Numbered from the stretch's first letter, positions 8,551-17,077 are shown. The stretch is 64,000 nucleotides of DNA from Clostridia bacterium (GCA_910574255.1 CAJTAK010000004.1:1-64000); one strand, 5' to 3'. Numbers and translations are program-made. Notes: a model not told the origin generated them from the letters alone.

Positions 8551-9852
8551 ATGATTTACATTGCAGACAACATTTTAAATTATTTCATTTATCTGTTTAT
8601 AACTTATTTCGGCTTCAAGGGACGCCCAAGGAAAAACAAGCTTTTGATTGGTGCATCCATATTCGTTATGCTGTCGGCCGGTGTATACAATGCATATTTT
8701 GATACAAATTCTCCGATTATTTACATGGTTTGGAGCGTCCTTTCCATAAGCTTATTTTTTGAGGACAGTCCATTGCATCTTGTCCTGTTAAGTGCAGCAC
8801 TTATGTATTTCACCGGAATTATAGATACATTTACGGTCATGCTGCTCCAGATTGTATTTGTAGGCGGCGGGATCGCCGGTACGGATACGGCATGGTGGAT
8901 GGAAGCTGCTTATCTGCTTTCATTTTTGATCTATCTTCTGGTATATGTTCTGCTTCTCAAAAAGAACGAGGTTTACTTATGCCATATAGAGCTTAAGTAT
9001 AAGCTTGCACTTCTCATACAGGGAAGTATCTTTCAAATGTTCTATAATTTTGTCTTCGTCTTTTTTAATGAGAATGAAGCCATGTATGGCCAGGATGCAT
9101 ATGCGGTATTTTTCATCAGCATTGCCGGTGTGATTTACTCCATTTTTCTAACCCTCAGTCTTGCCATTAAAAATGTACTTTCAAACAGGCAGAATCAGGA
9201 GCTTAAATCCTTTATGCATATGCAGAAGCAGCAGTACGATTACCAGCTTAAGCAGTCATGGGCAATCAGGCGTTTTAAGCACGATCTGGTAAATCATATG
9301 GGCGTCCTAAGAGAGCTGATTACCCAGAGAAAGACAGAGGATGCAAAAGATTACATAGATAGAATCTGGAATATTCAGGAGGACTTTGATTTAAAGCTCC
9401 ACACAGGGGACAGCTTTCTGGATGTTATTGTCAATTATTATTTTTATCTGGCAAAAAAGGAAAAGATAGACTTTGCCCTATCAGGAAAGCTGACGGAAAA
9501 AATGTCCCTTGACATGGTGGATTTGACCTCTCTTATGGGAAATGTGCTGCAGAATGCCTTAGAAGCGGCAGGAAAAGCAGCAGTTCCCAGGATCCGGGTG
9601 GAATTAATGGAGCATAAAAAGGAGATATTCATAGTTGTCAGCAACAGCATGGCTGAAACAATACATACAAAAGGCGGCTTATTTGCCACATGGAAAAAAG
9701 ACAAAGAAAATCATGGCTTTGGCATGAAAAATATTGCCGCAGCAGTGGAAAAGTACCACGGAGAATACTATATGGATTCCACGGCGGAAAATGGAGAACC
9801 AATGTTTAAAATCAGCATTTCCATCCCAAGGGAGAACAAGGCATGCGAATAG
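8551..9852 (+). CDS. AgrC-like sensor histidine kinase (GHKL family)
   Basis: The protein has 433 residues, with about six hydrophobic segments across residues 1-210, then a coiled linker and a kinase core. The phosphoacceptor is H244 in RRFKHDLVNHM. The GHKL ATPase domain has the N-box MGNVLQNALEAA and the G-box HGFGMKNI. This is the class of kinase that senses peptides and pairs with LytTR regulators. The start ATG at 8551 has AGGAAAG upstream. The gene overlaps the downstream regulator by 10 bp. No agrB or agrD homologue is evident next to it. Confidence 0.9.
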   Translation: MIYIADNILNYFIYLFITYFGFKGRPRKNKLLIGASIFVMLSAGVYNAYFDTNSPIIYMVWSVLSISLFFEDSPLHLVLLSAALMYFTGIIDTFTVMLLQIVFVGGGIAGTDTAWWMEAAYLLSFLIYLLVYVLLLKKNEVYLCHIELKYKLALLIQGSIFQMFYNFVFVFFNENEAMYGQDAYAVFFISIAGVIYSIFLTLSLAIKNVLSNRQNQELKSFMHMQKQQYDYQLKQSWAIRRFKHDLVNHMGVLRELITQRKTEDAKDYIDRIWNIQEDFDLKLHTGDSFLDVIVNYYFYLAKKEKIDFALSGKLTEKMSLDMVDLTSLMGNVLQNALEAAGKAAVPRIRVELMEHKKEIFIVVSNSMAETIHTKGGLFATWKKDKENHGFGMKNIAAAVEKYHGEYYMDSTAENGEPMFKISISIPRENKACE

Positions 9853-10547
9853 CGATCATAGAAGATGAAGTCGTATGGAGAGAGAAGATACAGGCTGTGG
9901 TTGAAAAATGCTGCAGGGCTTACGATATTTCCGTCAGTATCAATTCCTTTGGCAGCGGAAATGATTTTTTGAAAAGCCCGGATGCAGATTTGCTTTTTTT
10001 AGATATTGAACTGGCAGAGGGTGAAAATGGCTTTGACATAGCTGAAAAACTGATGAATTCCAAAAGCCAGTGCAAAATATGCTTTTTAACCTCACATACG
10101 GAACTTGCAAGGCTGGGTTATCGGGTGAATGCGTTCCGGTATATTGATAAAATGCATTTGGAGGAAATCCATGAGGCGGTGGATTCCTTTCTTAAAACAA
10201 AGATTCAGGACAGGTTTATTGACTGCAATGATACCTCCGGGATTGGCGTTAAGATCCATTTGCAGCAGCTTCTTCTTGTTGAGACAAACGGAAGAAAGCT
10301 GCGGTATCTTATGCTGGACGGCAGCGAACATTTTTGCCGGGGATTGATTTCGGAGGCGGCACAGAGCTTATCCCCATTTGGCTTTTGCCGCATACAGCGA
10401 TCCTATATGGTGAACTTAAGATACATTGCAAAGGTAAACAGCCGGGAGGTTATGCTTTGCAATGGAGCAAAGATAGCGATTGGGAGAGCCCATAGCAAGG
10501 AATTTAAGAAAGCGTTCTTTCAGTGGCGGATGTGCTTTGAGGAATAA
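9843..10547 (+). CDS. LytTR-family response regulator
   Basis: This 234-residue protein has an N-terminal receiver domain (D8/E9 pocket, phosphorylation site D54 in LLFLDIELAEGENGFD). A C-terminal LytTR DNA-binding domain follows from about residue 140 (VETNGRKLRYL, FCRIQRSYMVNLRYI). The LytTR domain binds pairs of short direct repeats. A candidate pair lies just after the gene at 10551-10585. It is coupled to the kinase gene by a 10-bp overlap. Confidence 0.92.
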   Translation: MRIAIIEDEVVWREKIQAVVEKCCRAYDISVSINSFGSGNDFLKSPDADLLFLDIELAEGENGFDIAEKLMNSKSQCKICFLTSHTELARLGYRVNAFRYIDKMHLEEIHEAVDSFLKTKIQDRFIDCNDTSGIGVKIHLQQLLLVETNGRKLRYLMLDGSEHFCRGLISEAAQSLSPFGFCRIQRSYMVNLRYIAKVNSREVMLCNGAKIAIGRAHSKEFKKAFFQWRMCFEE

Positions 10548-10550
10548 GCT

Positions 10551-10585
10551 GTGTAATTTACGCAAAAATTGTGTAGTTTATGCAG
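10551..10585 (+). promoter_or_regulatory. Candidate LytTR operator: two direct repeats 20 bp apart
   Basis: GTGTAATTTACGCA (10551-10564) and GTGTAGTTTATGCA (10571-10584) match at 12 of 14 positions and start exactly 20 bp apart, about two helical turns. LytTR regulators typically bind such direct repeats. The site lies right after the regulator gene and before the membrane-anchored protein at 10770, which is the obvious target. Confidence 0.45.
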
Positions 10586-10628
10586 AATGTATTTGATTGC
10601 GTTTTTTGCTGTGATATAAAGAGGGGTG

Positions 10629-10751
10629 ATGATAAGCTGGCGGCATCGTGAACCGCACCGGAAAACTTTACGGACGCATGACATTGGGGCCGGAAAGCTT
10701 TCTATACAAGGTGAGCCGGAACCAATGCCGCAAGATGGGAGAATAAGATGA
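10629..10751 (+). CDS. Possible 40-residue small protein after the LytTR system
   Basis: The reading frame starts at an ATG at 10629 behind AGAGGGG and ends at 10751, encoding a basic, non-hydrophobic peptide beginning MISWRHREPHRK. A peptide-sensing kinase pair and a possible operator stand directly upstream, so a secreted signal or small regulator is conceivable. There is no Gly-Gly leader or transmembrane segment, however, and a second overlapping frame is equally open. This is a weak call. Confidence 0.2.
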   Translation: MISWRHREPHRKTLRTHDIGAGKLSIQGEPEPMPQDGRIR

Positions 10752-10769
10752 AAGAGATGGGGAATCAAA

Positions 10770-11903
10770 ATGTCACAGCACAAGAGAAAGAAACGCAAAA
10801 AAAGGAGAATGCTTCCCGGAGCCATAATTGGAATATTTATTCTGATTCCGGTTCTTGTATTCCTGGTACTTTTCATAAGAGAAAAACCAGCGGATAATTA
10901 CAAGGATGATTTAGCAGTTACAAATACAAATATCATTGCTATTGCTGCACTCACAAATACGGATAACAGGGACTATGATAAAGTGCTTGGAATTGAGGAA
11001 TATGAATATCCCTCGGAATTTATCATGGGTGACAATTTAAAAGCCGCAGTTACGCAGCTTGCACTTACTTATGACAATTTTGATAAAGATTTTGCAGGCA
11101 GCGAGGAATGGAAAGAGACGTTCATTGCCAGATTCATTCAAAATTCAAGATTGTCCTTTGACTATTTAGAAATGGTTTCCGAGAAGAACAACGGGCAGAT
11201 CTCCGTGGACGAACTGAACTATATCCAGTATTCCCTGACGGGCATGGAACTGGATGTTTCGTCTTATACAGGCGGTGCCGTGGACAGGTATGATGCTGCA
11301 AGTCCGTTGAATTATGGTTCCATATCCGACTATGATTATGCGTATACGGACAATGGGGTGATTGTTACCGCCGATTTTGAAATAGGGTATGACGGAACGG
11401 ATTCCGTGGAGAAACGTGAAATCACAGTAGAATTGCATAAGAATCCATATAGCTGTTTTGACGGATACAGTGTGGCTGCACTTTCCTCTAAGACGGTAAC
11501 TTCAAGCTTTGGGCCGGACAGCAGCACACCTATGTCTGATGAGACTGGCAGGATGGATGAGAATAATGGGGCAAAAGAGGATGCGTTGGAAAATTTGGCA
11601 GGAGAATATACGTATTTATCGGATTATGGAAATGGCAGGTTGATGATAAAAAGAACCTCCGATGGATATGATATTTTCGACTATGAATCAGAATTTTCCT
11701 ATCGTTTTTTGGCGGATGCATCGAACATAGAGGCTATAGAAAATAATAGGATCTATATAAAGTATCCCGAACAGGTATTTTCGGATGATACAGTAAGCTT
11801 TTGCTATTACATTTTAGAATACGGTACGGATGAAATAGATGTGTATTACAGAAAATCTGCATTTGGAGAGGCTGAATTTTTATATCACGCCGAAAGAAAA
11901 TGA
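10770..11903 (+). CDS. Membrane-anchored protein of unknown function
   Basis: The protein has 377 residues. It starts with a strongly basic cytoplasmic tail (HKRKKRKKRR) and one transmembrane helix (residues ~15-36, PGAIIGIFILIPVLVFLVLFI). An acidic extracellular region of about 340 residues follows, with no recognised domain. A serine- and aspartate-rich linker lies near residues 250-270. The layout suggests a surface-displayed sensor or immunity-type protein. It follows the AgrC/LytTR pair and the direct repeats at 10551-10585, so it may be that system's target gene; this is inferred from position only. Confidence 0.65.
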   Translation: MSQHKRKKRKKRRMLPGAIIGIFILIPVLVFLVLFIREKPADNYKDDLAVTNTNIIAIAALTNTDNRDYDKVLGIEEYEYPSEFIMGDNLKAAVTQLALTYDNFDKDFAGSEEWKETFIARFIQNSRLSFDYLEMVSEKNNGQISVDELNYIQYSLTGMELDVSSYTGGAVDRYDAASPLNYGSISDYDYAYTDNGVIVTADFEIGYDGTDSVEKREITVELHKNPYSCFDGYSVAALSSKTVTSSFGPDSSTPMSDETGRMDENNGAKEDALENLAGEYTYLSDYGNGRLMIKRTSDGYDIFDYESEFSYRFLADASNIEAIENNRIYIKYPEQVFSDDTVSFCYYILEYGTDEIDVYYRKSAFGEAEFLYHAERK

Positions 11904-11908
11904 AGTGA

Positions 11909-11937
11909 TTGTAAAATCATTTAAAACTCGTTATACT
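11909..11937 (+). promoter_or_regulatory. Sigma-A-type promoter of the AAA/PD-(D/E)XK gene
   Basis: TTGTAA (11909-11914) and TATACT (11932-11937) are 17 bp apart, about 115 bp before the ATG at 12051. The AGTAAGGAGAGG ribosome site ahead of that ATG is strong. Confidence 0.5.
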
Positions 11938-12050
11938 GATTACACAGAATGTTTTTTCCGGTGAGCAAGTTAAAAATGCAGGTGTAGCGGTGCTGCGATG
12001 AGGCTTTTTGACTTGTACAATCGGGAAAATAGTAAGGAGAGGATTGCATC

Positions 12051-13748
12051 ATGGCAAGAACCATAAGCATCGGATGTCAGAACTATGAAACCATCCGAAG
12101 AGAGGGTTACTTTTATATTGATAAAACGCCATTTATCCGGGAATGGTGGGAGAGCGGGGACAGTGTAACTCTGATTACACGGCCCAGAAGATTCGGAAAA
12201 ACACTTACCATGAGTATGACGGAGCAGTTTTTTTCCGTAAATTATGCAAAGAGAAGTGAGTTGTTTGAGGGGCTTTCCATTTGGGAGAGTGAAAAGTTTC
12301 GAAAGCTTCAGGGAACCTATCCGGTTATCAGCTTGTCCTTTGCAAATATAAAGGAGAAGTGCTACGAGACGGCCCGCAGAAAAATCTGCCAGATATTTTC
12401 CAATCTTTATTCCCAGTATGATTTTTTGCTGGATGGAAATTTGCTGAATGACAAAGAAAAAAGATTTTTTGATTCTGTGTCTGTGGATATGGATGATGTG
12501 ACGGCTACGTTGGCATTGAATCAGCTGTCTCTGTATCTGTCACGCTATTATGGAAAAAATGTGATCATTCTGCTGGACGAATATGACACCCCTATGCAGG
12601 AGGCTTACGTGGACGGATACTGGGAGGAACTGACGGCATTTACCAGAAGTCTTTTTAATGCCACCTTTAAGACGAATACCTATCTGGAACGGGCTGTCAT
12701 GACAGGCATTACCAGAGTGAGCAGAGAATCCATTTTTTCGGATCTGAATAATCTGAAAGTGGTAACTACAACATCCGAAAAGTATAGCGACAGTTTTGGC
12801 TTTACAGAGGAAGAGGTCTTTGCGGCATTGGAAGAGTTTGAACTTCCAGAGCGAAAGCAGGAGGTAAAGAAATGGTATGACGGCTTCACCTTTGGAAGCC
12901 GCACCGACATCTATAATCCCTGGTCCATTCTAAATTATCTTGATACAAAGAGATTAGGTGTCTACTGGGCGAATTCCAGTTCCAACAGTCTGGTGGGAAA
13001 GCTGATCCAGGAAGGAAATAAGGAAATCAAGCAGGAATTTGAAAATCTATTGAAAGGCGGAACTCTCAGGGTAGAGATTGACGAGCAGATTGTGTACGGC
13101 GAGCTGAACAGCAAGAGAAATTCCATCTGGAGCCTGCTGCTTGCAAGCGGCTACTTGAAAACCCTCCAGGTAGAGTTTACGGAGGAAGACGGAAGCTGGA
13201 ATTACAGTCTGGTGCTGACCAATAAGGAAGTAGGCATTATGTTTGCCAATATGATACGGGGATGGTTTTCCGATTCCGATGGCAGCTATAATGAATTCAT
13301 AAAGGCATTGCTGAAAAATGATTTGAAAGCCATGAATGCCTATATGAACCGGGTAGCCCTTACTACTTTCAGCTACTTTGATACAGGAAAGCGTCCCTCC
13401 GGGGCGGAGCCGGAACGGTTTTATCATGGCTTTGTGCTGGGACTGATGGTGGAGCTTGCGAATCGCTATGCACTTATTTCCAATCGGGAAAGCGGCTTTG
13501 GAAGATATGATGTGATGCTGGAGCCGAAAAATGCCCAGGATGACGCCATGATTCTGGAATTCAAGGTGCAGGATGAGGAGGAAGAGCGGGAGTTGTCCGA
13601 CACGGTTCAGGCAGCCTTAAAGCAGATAGAAGAGCAGAATTATGAGGCGGCGTTGGTGGGAAAGGGCATTCCAAAGGAACGGATCAGGAAGTACGGCTTT
13701 GCATTTTGTGGGAAAAAGGTGTTGATTGGGGGTAACAACAAAAAATAA
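12051..13748 (+). CDS. AAA-ATPase-like protein with C-terminal PD-(D/E)XK nuclease domain
   Basis: This 565-residue protein has an N-terminal AAA-ATPase-like domain (PF09820 type). The atypical Walker A is RPRRFGKT (residues 44-51) and Walker B is IILLDEYDTPM. The C-terminus carries a PD-(D/E)XK-type nuclease fold signature, with RYDVMLEPKN followed by ILEFKVQ, providing D, E and K of the active site. Members are widespread in gut Bacteroidetes and Clostridia, often in many copies. Their role is not established; defence or recombination is suspected. It has its own promoter and a terminator at 13778. Confidence 0.9.
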   Translation: MARTISIGCQNYETIRREGYFYIDKTPFIREWWESGDSVTLITRPRRFGKTLTMSMTEQFFSVNYAKRSELFEGLSIWESEKFRKLQGTYPVISLSFANIKEKCYETARRKICQIFSNLYSQYDFLLDGNLLNDKEKRFFDSVSVDMDDVTATLALNQLSLYLSRYYGKNVIILLDEYDTPMQEAYVDGYWEELTAFTRSLFNATFKTNTYLERAVMTGITRVSRESIFSDLNNLKVVTTTSEKYSDSFGFTEEEVFAALEEFELPERKQEVKKWYDGFTFGSRTDIYNPWSILNYLDTKRLGVYWANSSSNSLVGKLIQEGNKEIKQEFENLLKGGTLRVEIDEQIVYGELNSKRNSIWSLLLASGYLKTLQVEFTEEDGSWNYSLVLTNKEVGIMFANMIRGWFSDSDGSYNEFIKALLKNDLKAMNAYMNRVALTTFSYFDTGKRPSGAEPERFYHGFVLGLMVELANRYALISNRESGFGRYDVMLEPKNAQDDAMILEFKVQDEEEERELSDTVQAALKQIEEQNYEAALVGKGIPKERIRKYGFAFCGKKVLIGGNNKK

Positions 13749-13777
13749 TTTTTAGAGCGGATAGAAATGATACTGAT

Positions 13778-13815
13778 GAGCCGGGAACCAAAAAACAGGT
13801 TTCCGGCTCTGATAA
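13778..13815 (+). terminator. Rho-independent terminator-like hairpin
   Basis: GAGCCGGGAACC (13778-13789) pairs with GGTTTCCGGCTC (13798-13809) with a small internal mismatch and an A-rich loop. It is followed by a weakly T-rich stretch. It lies 29 bp after the AAA/PD-(D/E)XK stop. Confidence 0.55.
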
Positions 13816-13843
13816 TATTTATTTCTGCGGCAACGAGCCAAGC

Positions 13844-13917
13844 GGACATGCTGGCATGTCCATTTGGCGACTGCCGCAAGGGTCAAATACCCCGCAGCAA
13901 GATGCGGGGTATTTGAC
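13844..13917. repeat. Compound palindromic repeat (family R2)
   Basis: The element joins a palindrome GGACATGCTGGCATGTCC (13844-13861), a linker CATTTGGCGACTGCCGCAAG, and a perfect 15-bp stem GTCAAATACCCCGCA / TGCGGGGTATTTGAC (13882-13896 and 13903-13917) with a 6-base loop. The same compound, inverted and with a longer loop, lies at 40753-40841. A partial copy lies at 25589-25612. This resembles a bacterial interspersed mosaic element, found between genes. Confidence 0.8.
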
Positions 13918-14076
13918 TTACTCTTTCAAAACAGCGATATAATAAAAAAGTGCAAAAAACTGAAAAAATCCTGCGAAATGTATAATTGCAACTCAAAGTT
14001 GCGTAATAGAAACCGTATTTTGGTGGTATGCTGCCTGCAAAAATAGTATGTTTAGTAGCGAAAGGAGGAACACAAT

Positions 14077-14217
14077 ATGACATTTGGAGAAAAAATACAA
14101 AAGCTAAGAAAGGAAGCCGGTCTATCTCAGGAGGAACTTGCTTATCAGTTAGAAGTATCAAGACAGGCAATCAGCAAATATCTTTGGACTATCTTCTCAA
14201 CAGGGACAGGAACATAG
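14077..14217 (+). pseudogene. XRE-family regulator remnant with internal deletion
   Basis: A strong ribosome site (AAAGGAGG) precedes the ATG at 14077. The first 33 residues (MTFGEKIQKLRKEAG to VSRQAISK) are a normal Cro/C1-type helix-turn-helix start. After ISK the reading frame runs out at 14217. In the +1 frame the sequence continues as SLDYLLNRDRNIDSIKIR (from about 14181), which is what normally follows some 30 residues later in such regulators. The end of the HTH domain is therefore missing and the frame lost. Confidence 0.75.
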
Positions 14218-14420
14218 ATTCTATCAAAATAAGGCTATCAGATGATTTGATCAGGTTCTTACAGAACAGCGGCGGCACACCTCCAGACGGTGCGCCGTCT
14301 GTTTTTATGTTCCGGGAATTTGGAACCAAATCACTGGAACTGGAACTTGTGATATAGAAAATTCTTAATACAAAAATCCGCCAGAACCGGCAGGTCTTGT
14401 TCCAGGAAATCCAAGTCAAC

Positions 14421-14726
14421 ATGAACGGCCAGAAAAGACCAGATTTTACAGAGACCTGCAGATTGGGGAAGGACACCATGCTGGCAAGAATGTTTCAGGT
14501 TATGGAAAGATTTCACTTAAACGGCTGTTGTGTGGCAGAGGATACAAGTTTGGATTATACTGTGGCTACCCGGAGGATGAAAGCGTACTCATTCACAACC
14601 AGAAGTGGAAGAACTGTGCCGCAGATTATCTTGCAAGGAAACTGGGTAGAACAGTGGGGATTTGAGATTGGGTGCAGTGTTTCTGTGGAGTGTTACCAGA
14701 ATAAGCTGGTTATCTTGAAGGATTAA
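14421..14726 (+). CDS. SymE-like type I toxin protein
   Basis: The C-terminal ~40 residues (VPQIILQGNWVEQWGFEIGCSVSVECYQNKLVIL) match the SymE toxin pattern: a Pro-containing strand, GxWLE-x-GF-x-G, then V-x-V and a final LVI. SymE proteins are AbrB-fold RNA- or DNA-binding toxins, kept silent by an antisense RNA in the E. coli prototype. The start is uncertain; the ATG at 14421 gives 101 residues, and a TTG at 14397 and an ATG at 14478 are in frame. No antisense RNA promoter was identified here. Family call is from the motif only. Confidence 0.6.
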   Translation: MNGQKRPDFTETCRLGKDTMLARMFQVMERFHLNGCCVAEDTSLDYTVATRRMKAYSFTTRSGRTVPQIILQGNWVEQWGFEIGCSVSVECYQNKLVILKD

Positions 14727-14762
14727 AAAGGAAAAAATGGCGGAAGACAGGTTCCCGGCTTA

Positions 14763-14791
14763 TTGTAATTTGCCGGAAATCTGTGTATAAT
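14763..14791 (+). promoter_or_regulatory. Sigma-A-type promoter of the Rpn-family gene
   Basis: TTGTAA (14763-14768) and TATAAT (14786-14791) with a 17-bp spacer lie about 78 bp before the ATG at 14869. Confidence 0.6.
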
Positions 14792-14868
14792 AAAAATAGG
14801 TAGCAGGGCTTTTGGAATGTACAGAGTTTTTCCGGCAGTGATTTATTTGAAAGAAAGCAGGTAAATAA

Positions 14869-15678
14869 ATGGGAAACGTGGAAATAAAGCAGAAAAATTG
14901 GGAAGAATTAGGCATATCCAATGATTTTCTGTTTGGAAAGGTTATGCAGAATCCAGAACTGTGCAAAGAGTTATTGCAGAGGATTCTTCCGGATTTGAAT
15001 ATTGAACGCATTGAATATCCGGAATTACAGAAGAATATCAATGTAGATATGGACGCTCATAGCGTCAGACTGGATGTGTATGTAAAGGACGACAAGGAGA
15101 CTGTTTACGACATAGAAATGCAGGTCAGTGATACAAAGGAACTGCCAAAGAGAAGCAGATATTATCAGGGAATGATTGACCTGTAGCTTGTGGATGCAGG
15201 CCAGCATTATAAAAAGTTGAACAAAAGCTATATCATATTTATCTGTCCCTTTGATTTATACGGGAAAGGGAGGCATATCTATACCTTTGAAAATATCTGT
15301 AAAGAAGACAACAGTATTTCCATGGGGGATGAAGCCATAAAGATATTTCTGAACGCCGATGGGACAATGGATGATGTCAGCAGGGAGTTAAAGGCATTTT
15401 TAGACTATGTAGCTGGGCAAAAGCCGGAGGATTCCTATGTTGAGAAGTTGGAAGAAGCTGTGCAGGAAGCCAAGAAAAACAGGGAATGGAGGCATGAGTA
15501 TATGACGTTGTTGATGCGAGACCAGGAGAATGTGGAAAAGGGCAAAGAATATGGTGAAGAACTGATGGCCAAACTGATAATGTTACTAAATGAGGATGGG
15601 CGGCTATCAGATGTTGTAAGGATATCACAGGATAAAGAATATCGCCAGAGCCTTTATTTAGAATATCACATCATCTAA
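14869..15678 (+). pseudogene. Rpn-family PD-(D/E)XK nuclease/transposase, interrupted by a nonsense codon
   Basis: A single frame encodes 105 residues (MGNVEIKQKNWEELGISNDFLF), a TAG at 15184-15186, and then a further 163 residues continuing the same protein (LVDAGQHYKKLNKSYIIFICPFDLYG). The nuclease motif RLDVYVKDD ... VYDIEMQV lies before the stop and ICPFD after it. The full length of ~270 residues is normal for Rpn-type recombination-promoting nucleases. Everything but the amber codon is intact, so this is a recent or even a reversible lesion. A terminator follows at 15693. Confidence 0.8.
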
Positions 15679-15692
15679 GAGCAGGAGTATGA

Positions 15693-15727
15693 CAAGGCAG
15701 AGTATTTCAAGTACTCTGCCTTGTTTG
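15693..15727 (+). terminator. Rho-independent terminator
   Basis: The perfect 12-bp stem CAAGGCAGAGTA / TACTCTGCCTTG (15693-15704 and 15712-15723), with a 7-base loop and a short T run after it, follows the Rpn-family gene. Confidence 0.75.
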
Positions 15728-15767
15728 ACAGAATAATATAAGGCTATTTTTCGCACTTAGATATGTT

Positions 15768-16001
15768 ATGGAAAACCATATCATAAGTAAATATGGGTTC
15801 GAGGTTGTTGGTATTACTGGAGCAAATCGTTCTTCAAATTGTGGCGTAGATACAACATCAGACAATAATGAGGAAATCTGCAAAATGGGGTTATTTATAG
15901 AAAAAATTTCTTATCTGCTAACCAAAGAAAATGTATTTATTCCAATGATAGGATTAAAAGGAAATGAGAATATCATAGAAAAACTACAACATTTACTCTA
16001 A
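15768..16001 (+). CDS. Hypothetical protein, possibly an N-terminally truncated gene
   Basis: The frame encodes 77 residues from the ATG at 15768, but no ribosome site precedes it and the same frame stays open upstream to 15729. The gene may therefore have lost its original start. The sequence (KYGFEVVGITGANRSSNCGVDTTSDNNEE) is not recognised. The last 21 codons are duplicated, with three mismatches, at 16810-16872. It is followed after 19 bp by the HEAT-like protein gene with a strong ribosome site. Confidence 0.4.
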   Translation: MENHIISKYGFEVVGITGANRSSNCGVDTTSDNNEEICKMGLFIEKISYLLTKENVFIPMIGLKGNENIIEKLQHLL

Positions 16002-16020
16002 ATCGTAAAGGGAGGATATC

Positions 16021-16470
16021 ATGTCAGTTCATGTAGCAGAAACATTTGAATTGTTGTTTGATAAAAATAATACGGCTGCTTATAAAGCATTACAGGAGTT
16101 ACAAAAAGAGAGTGAAAAAACGAATAGCGTTTATCCTTATATGGACAGATTAAGCGATATGCTTGACAGTGATAATTCTTATATTCGTACAAGAGGGCTT
16201 GTACTGCTTGCCTATAATGCAAAATGGGATAAAGATTATAAAATTGATGAAATCATTGATAAATATTTGAAACACATCACAGACGTCAAACCAATTACAG
16301 CCAGACAATGTATCAAAGTGCTGCCGATTCTTGCAAAGCATAAGCCGGAATTAAGAGAAGATATTCTTTTTGCACTTCATAATGCAGACACATCGGTTTA
16401 TGACGATAGTATGCAGCCACTCGTTTATAAGGATATTCAAAAAGCATTGAAAGAAATAGAAAAATTGTAA
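16021..16470 (+). CDS. HEAT-repeat-like protein (often labelled SufBD protein)
   Basis: The gene encodes 149 residues behind GGGAGG. The protein is all-helical, with helix pairs spaced as in HEAT repeats (DSDNSYIRTRGLVLLAYNAKWD; PITARQCIKVLPILAKHKPELREDI). Proteins of this type in Clostridia are commonly labelled SufBD although they lack the SufB/SufD beta-helix, so an Fe-S role should not be assumed. It probably acts as a small soluble protein-binding scaffold. It stands alone between small accessory genes. Confidence 0.6.
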   Translation: MSVHVAETFELLFDKNNTAAYKALQELQKESEKTNSVYPYMDRLSDMLDSDNSYIRTRGLVLLAYNAKWDKDYKIDEIIDKYLKHITDVKPITARQCIKVLPILAKHKPELREDILFALHNADTSVYDDSMQPLVYKDIQKALKEIEKL

Positions 16471-16502
16471 CAGATGCATTCAGAATTTAAAAGAGACCAT
16501 CA

Positions 16503-16769
16503 ATGGAAAAAGCAGATATAAAAGCAATTGTTGAAAACAGGTTTCGTGAACTTGGAGCAAAGCAAGTAGAATTATATCCCTCCGGCATTTGCTGGACAAT
16601 GAATGGAGAATTTTTCAAAGTAACTACATTAATGGATTTTTGGGTAATAGAGTGGACGGATAACCATTCCTATGCGTCAAATTACTGCTTTGAAGATATT
16701 GACCCAATGCCGTATGATTTATCTGAGCAGGAGATAATCCGGCATGTAGATCAATTATTGCTGCAATAA
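16503..16769 (+). CDS. Small hypothetical protein
   Basis: The protein has 88 residues starting MEKADIKAIVENRFRELGAK. It is soluble, with a predicted mixed alpha/beta fold and a tryptophan-rich core (GICWTMNGEFFKVTTLMDFWVIEWTDNHSY). The size and composition resemble immunity or anti-toxin-type small proteins, but no family is recognised. It lies 32 bp after the HEAT-like gene on the same strand. Confidence 0.5.
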   Translation: MEKADIKAIVENRFRELGAKQVELYPSGICWTMNGEFFKVTTLMDFWVIEWTDNHSYASNYCFEDIDPMPYDLSEQEIIRHVDQLLLQ

Positions 16770-16809
16770 TTCATGGATGCAAAGCTGAATTTATAAAGTA
16801 CAAGGAATT

Positions 16810-16872
16810 CCAATAATAGGATTAAAAGGAAATGGGAATATCATAGAAAAACTACAACATTTACTCTAAATC
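16810..16872. repeat. Duplicated 3' end of the hypothetical gene at 15768-16001
   Basis: The 63-bp stretch starting CCAATAATAGGATTAAAAGG repeats 15942-16004 with about three mismatches, including the last 20 codons and stop (ENIIEKLQHLL) of the upstream gene. It is a gene-end duplicate without a gene of its own, and marks a past recombination across 15.9-16.9 kb. Confidence 0.8.
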
Positions 16873-16933
16873 AAAAATTTGCACCAAAGGAAAAATTAAA
16901 AAATAGACAGTCAGATTTGTAAAGGAGAATGGC

Positions 16934-17077
16934 ATGTTTGAAATATTAGTAACCTGTAAGCCGGAAGAACTTTTACAGCAGGCAGAGCAATTATTTTCGA
17001 GAGTGATGAATGTAAATTACAGTTTTCTTTTCGGAATTGCCAGTAGTTCCGGCTTATGGAGACAGACAAATGATTGA
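16934..17077 (+). CDS. Short ORF overlapping the hydrolase start
   Basis: A strong site (AAAGGAG) precedes the ATG at 16934. It gives a 47-residue peptide beginning MFEILVTCKPEELLQQAEQL and ending at 17077, so its stop overlaps the hydrolase ATG at 17070 by 8 bp. It may be a leader coupled to the hydrolase or the N-terminal stub of a lost gene. No family is recognised. Confidence 0.4.
   Translation: MFEILVTCKPEELLQQAEQLFSRVMNVNYSFLFGIASSSGLWRQTND

Noticed and set aside
13844..13917. Hairpins considered as a CRISPR repeat or a riboswitch
   Set aside because: There are only two full copies 27 kb apart in opposite orientation, no spacers, and no match to a known riboswitch core.
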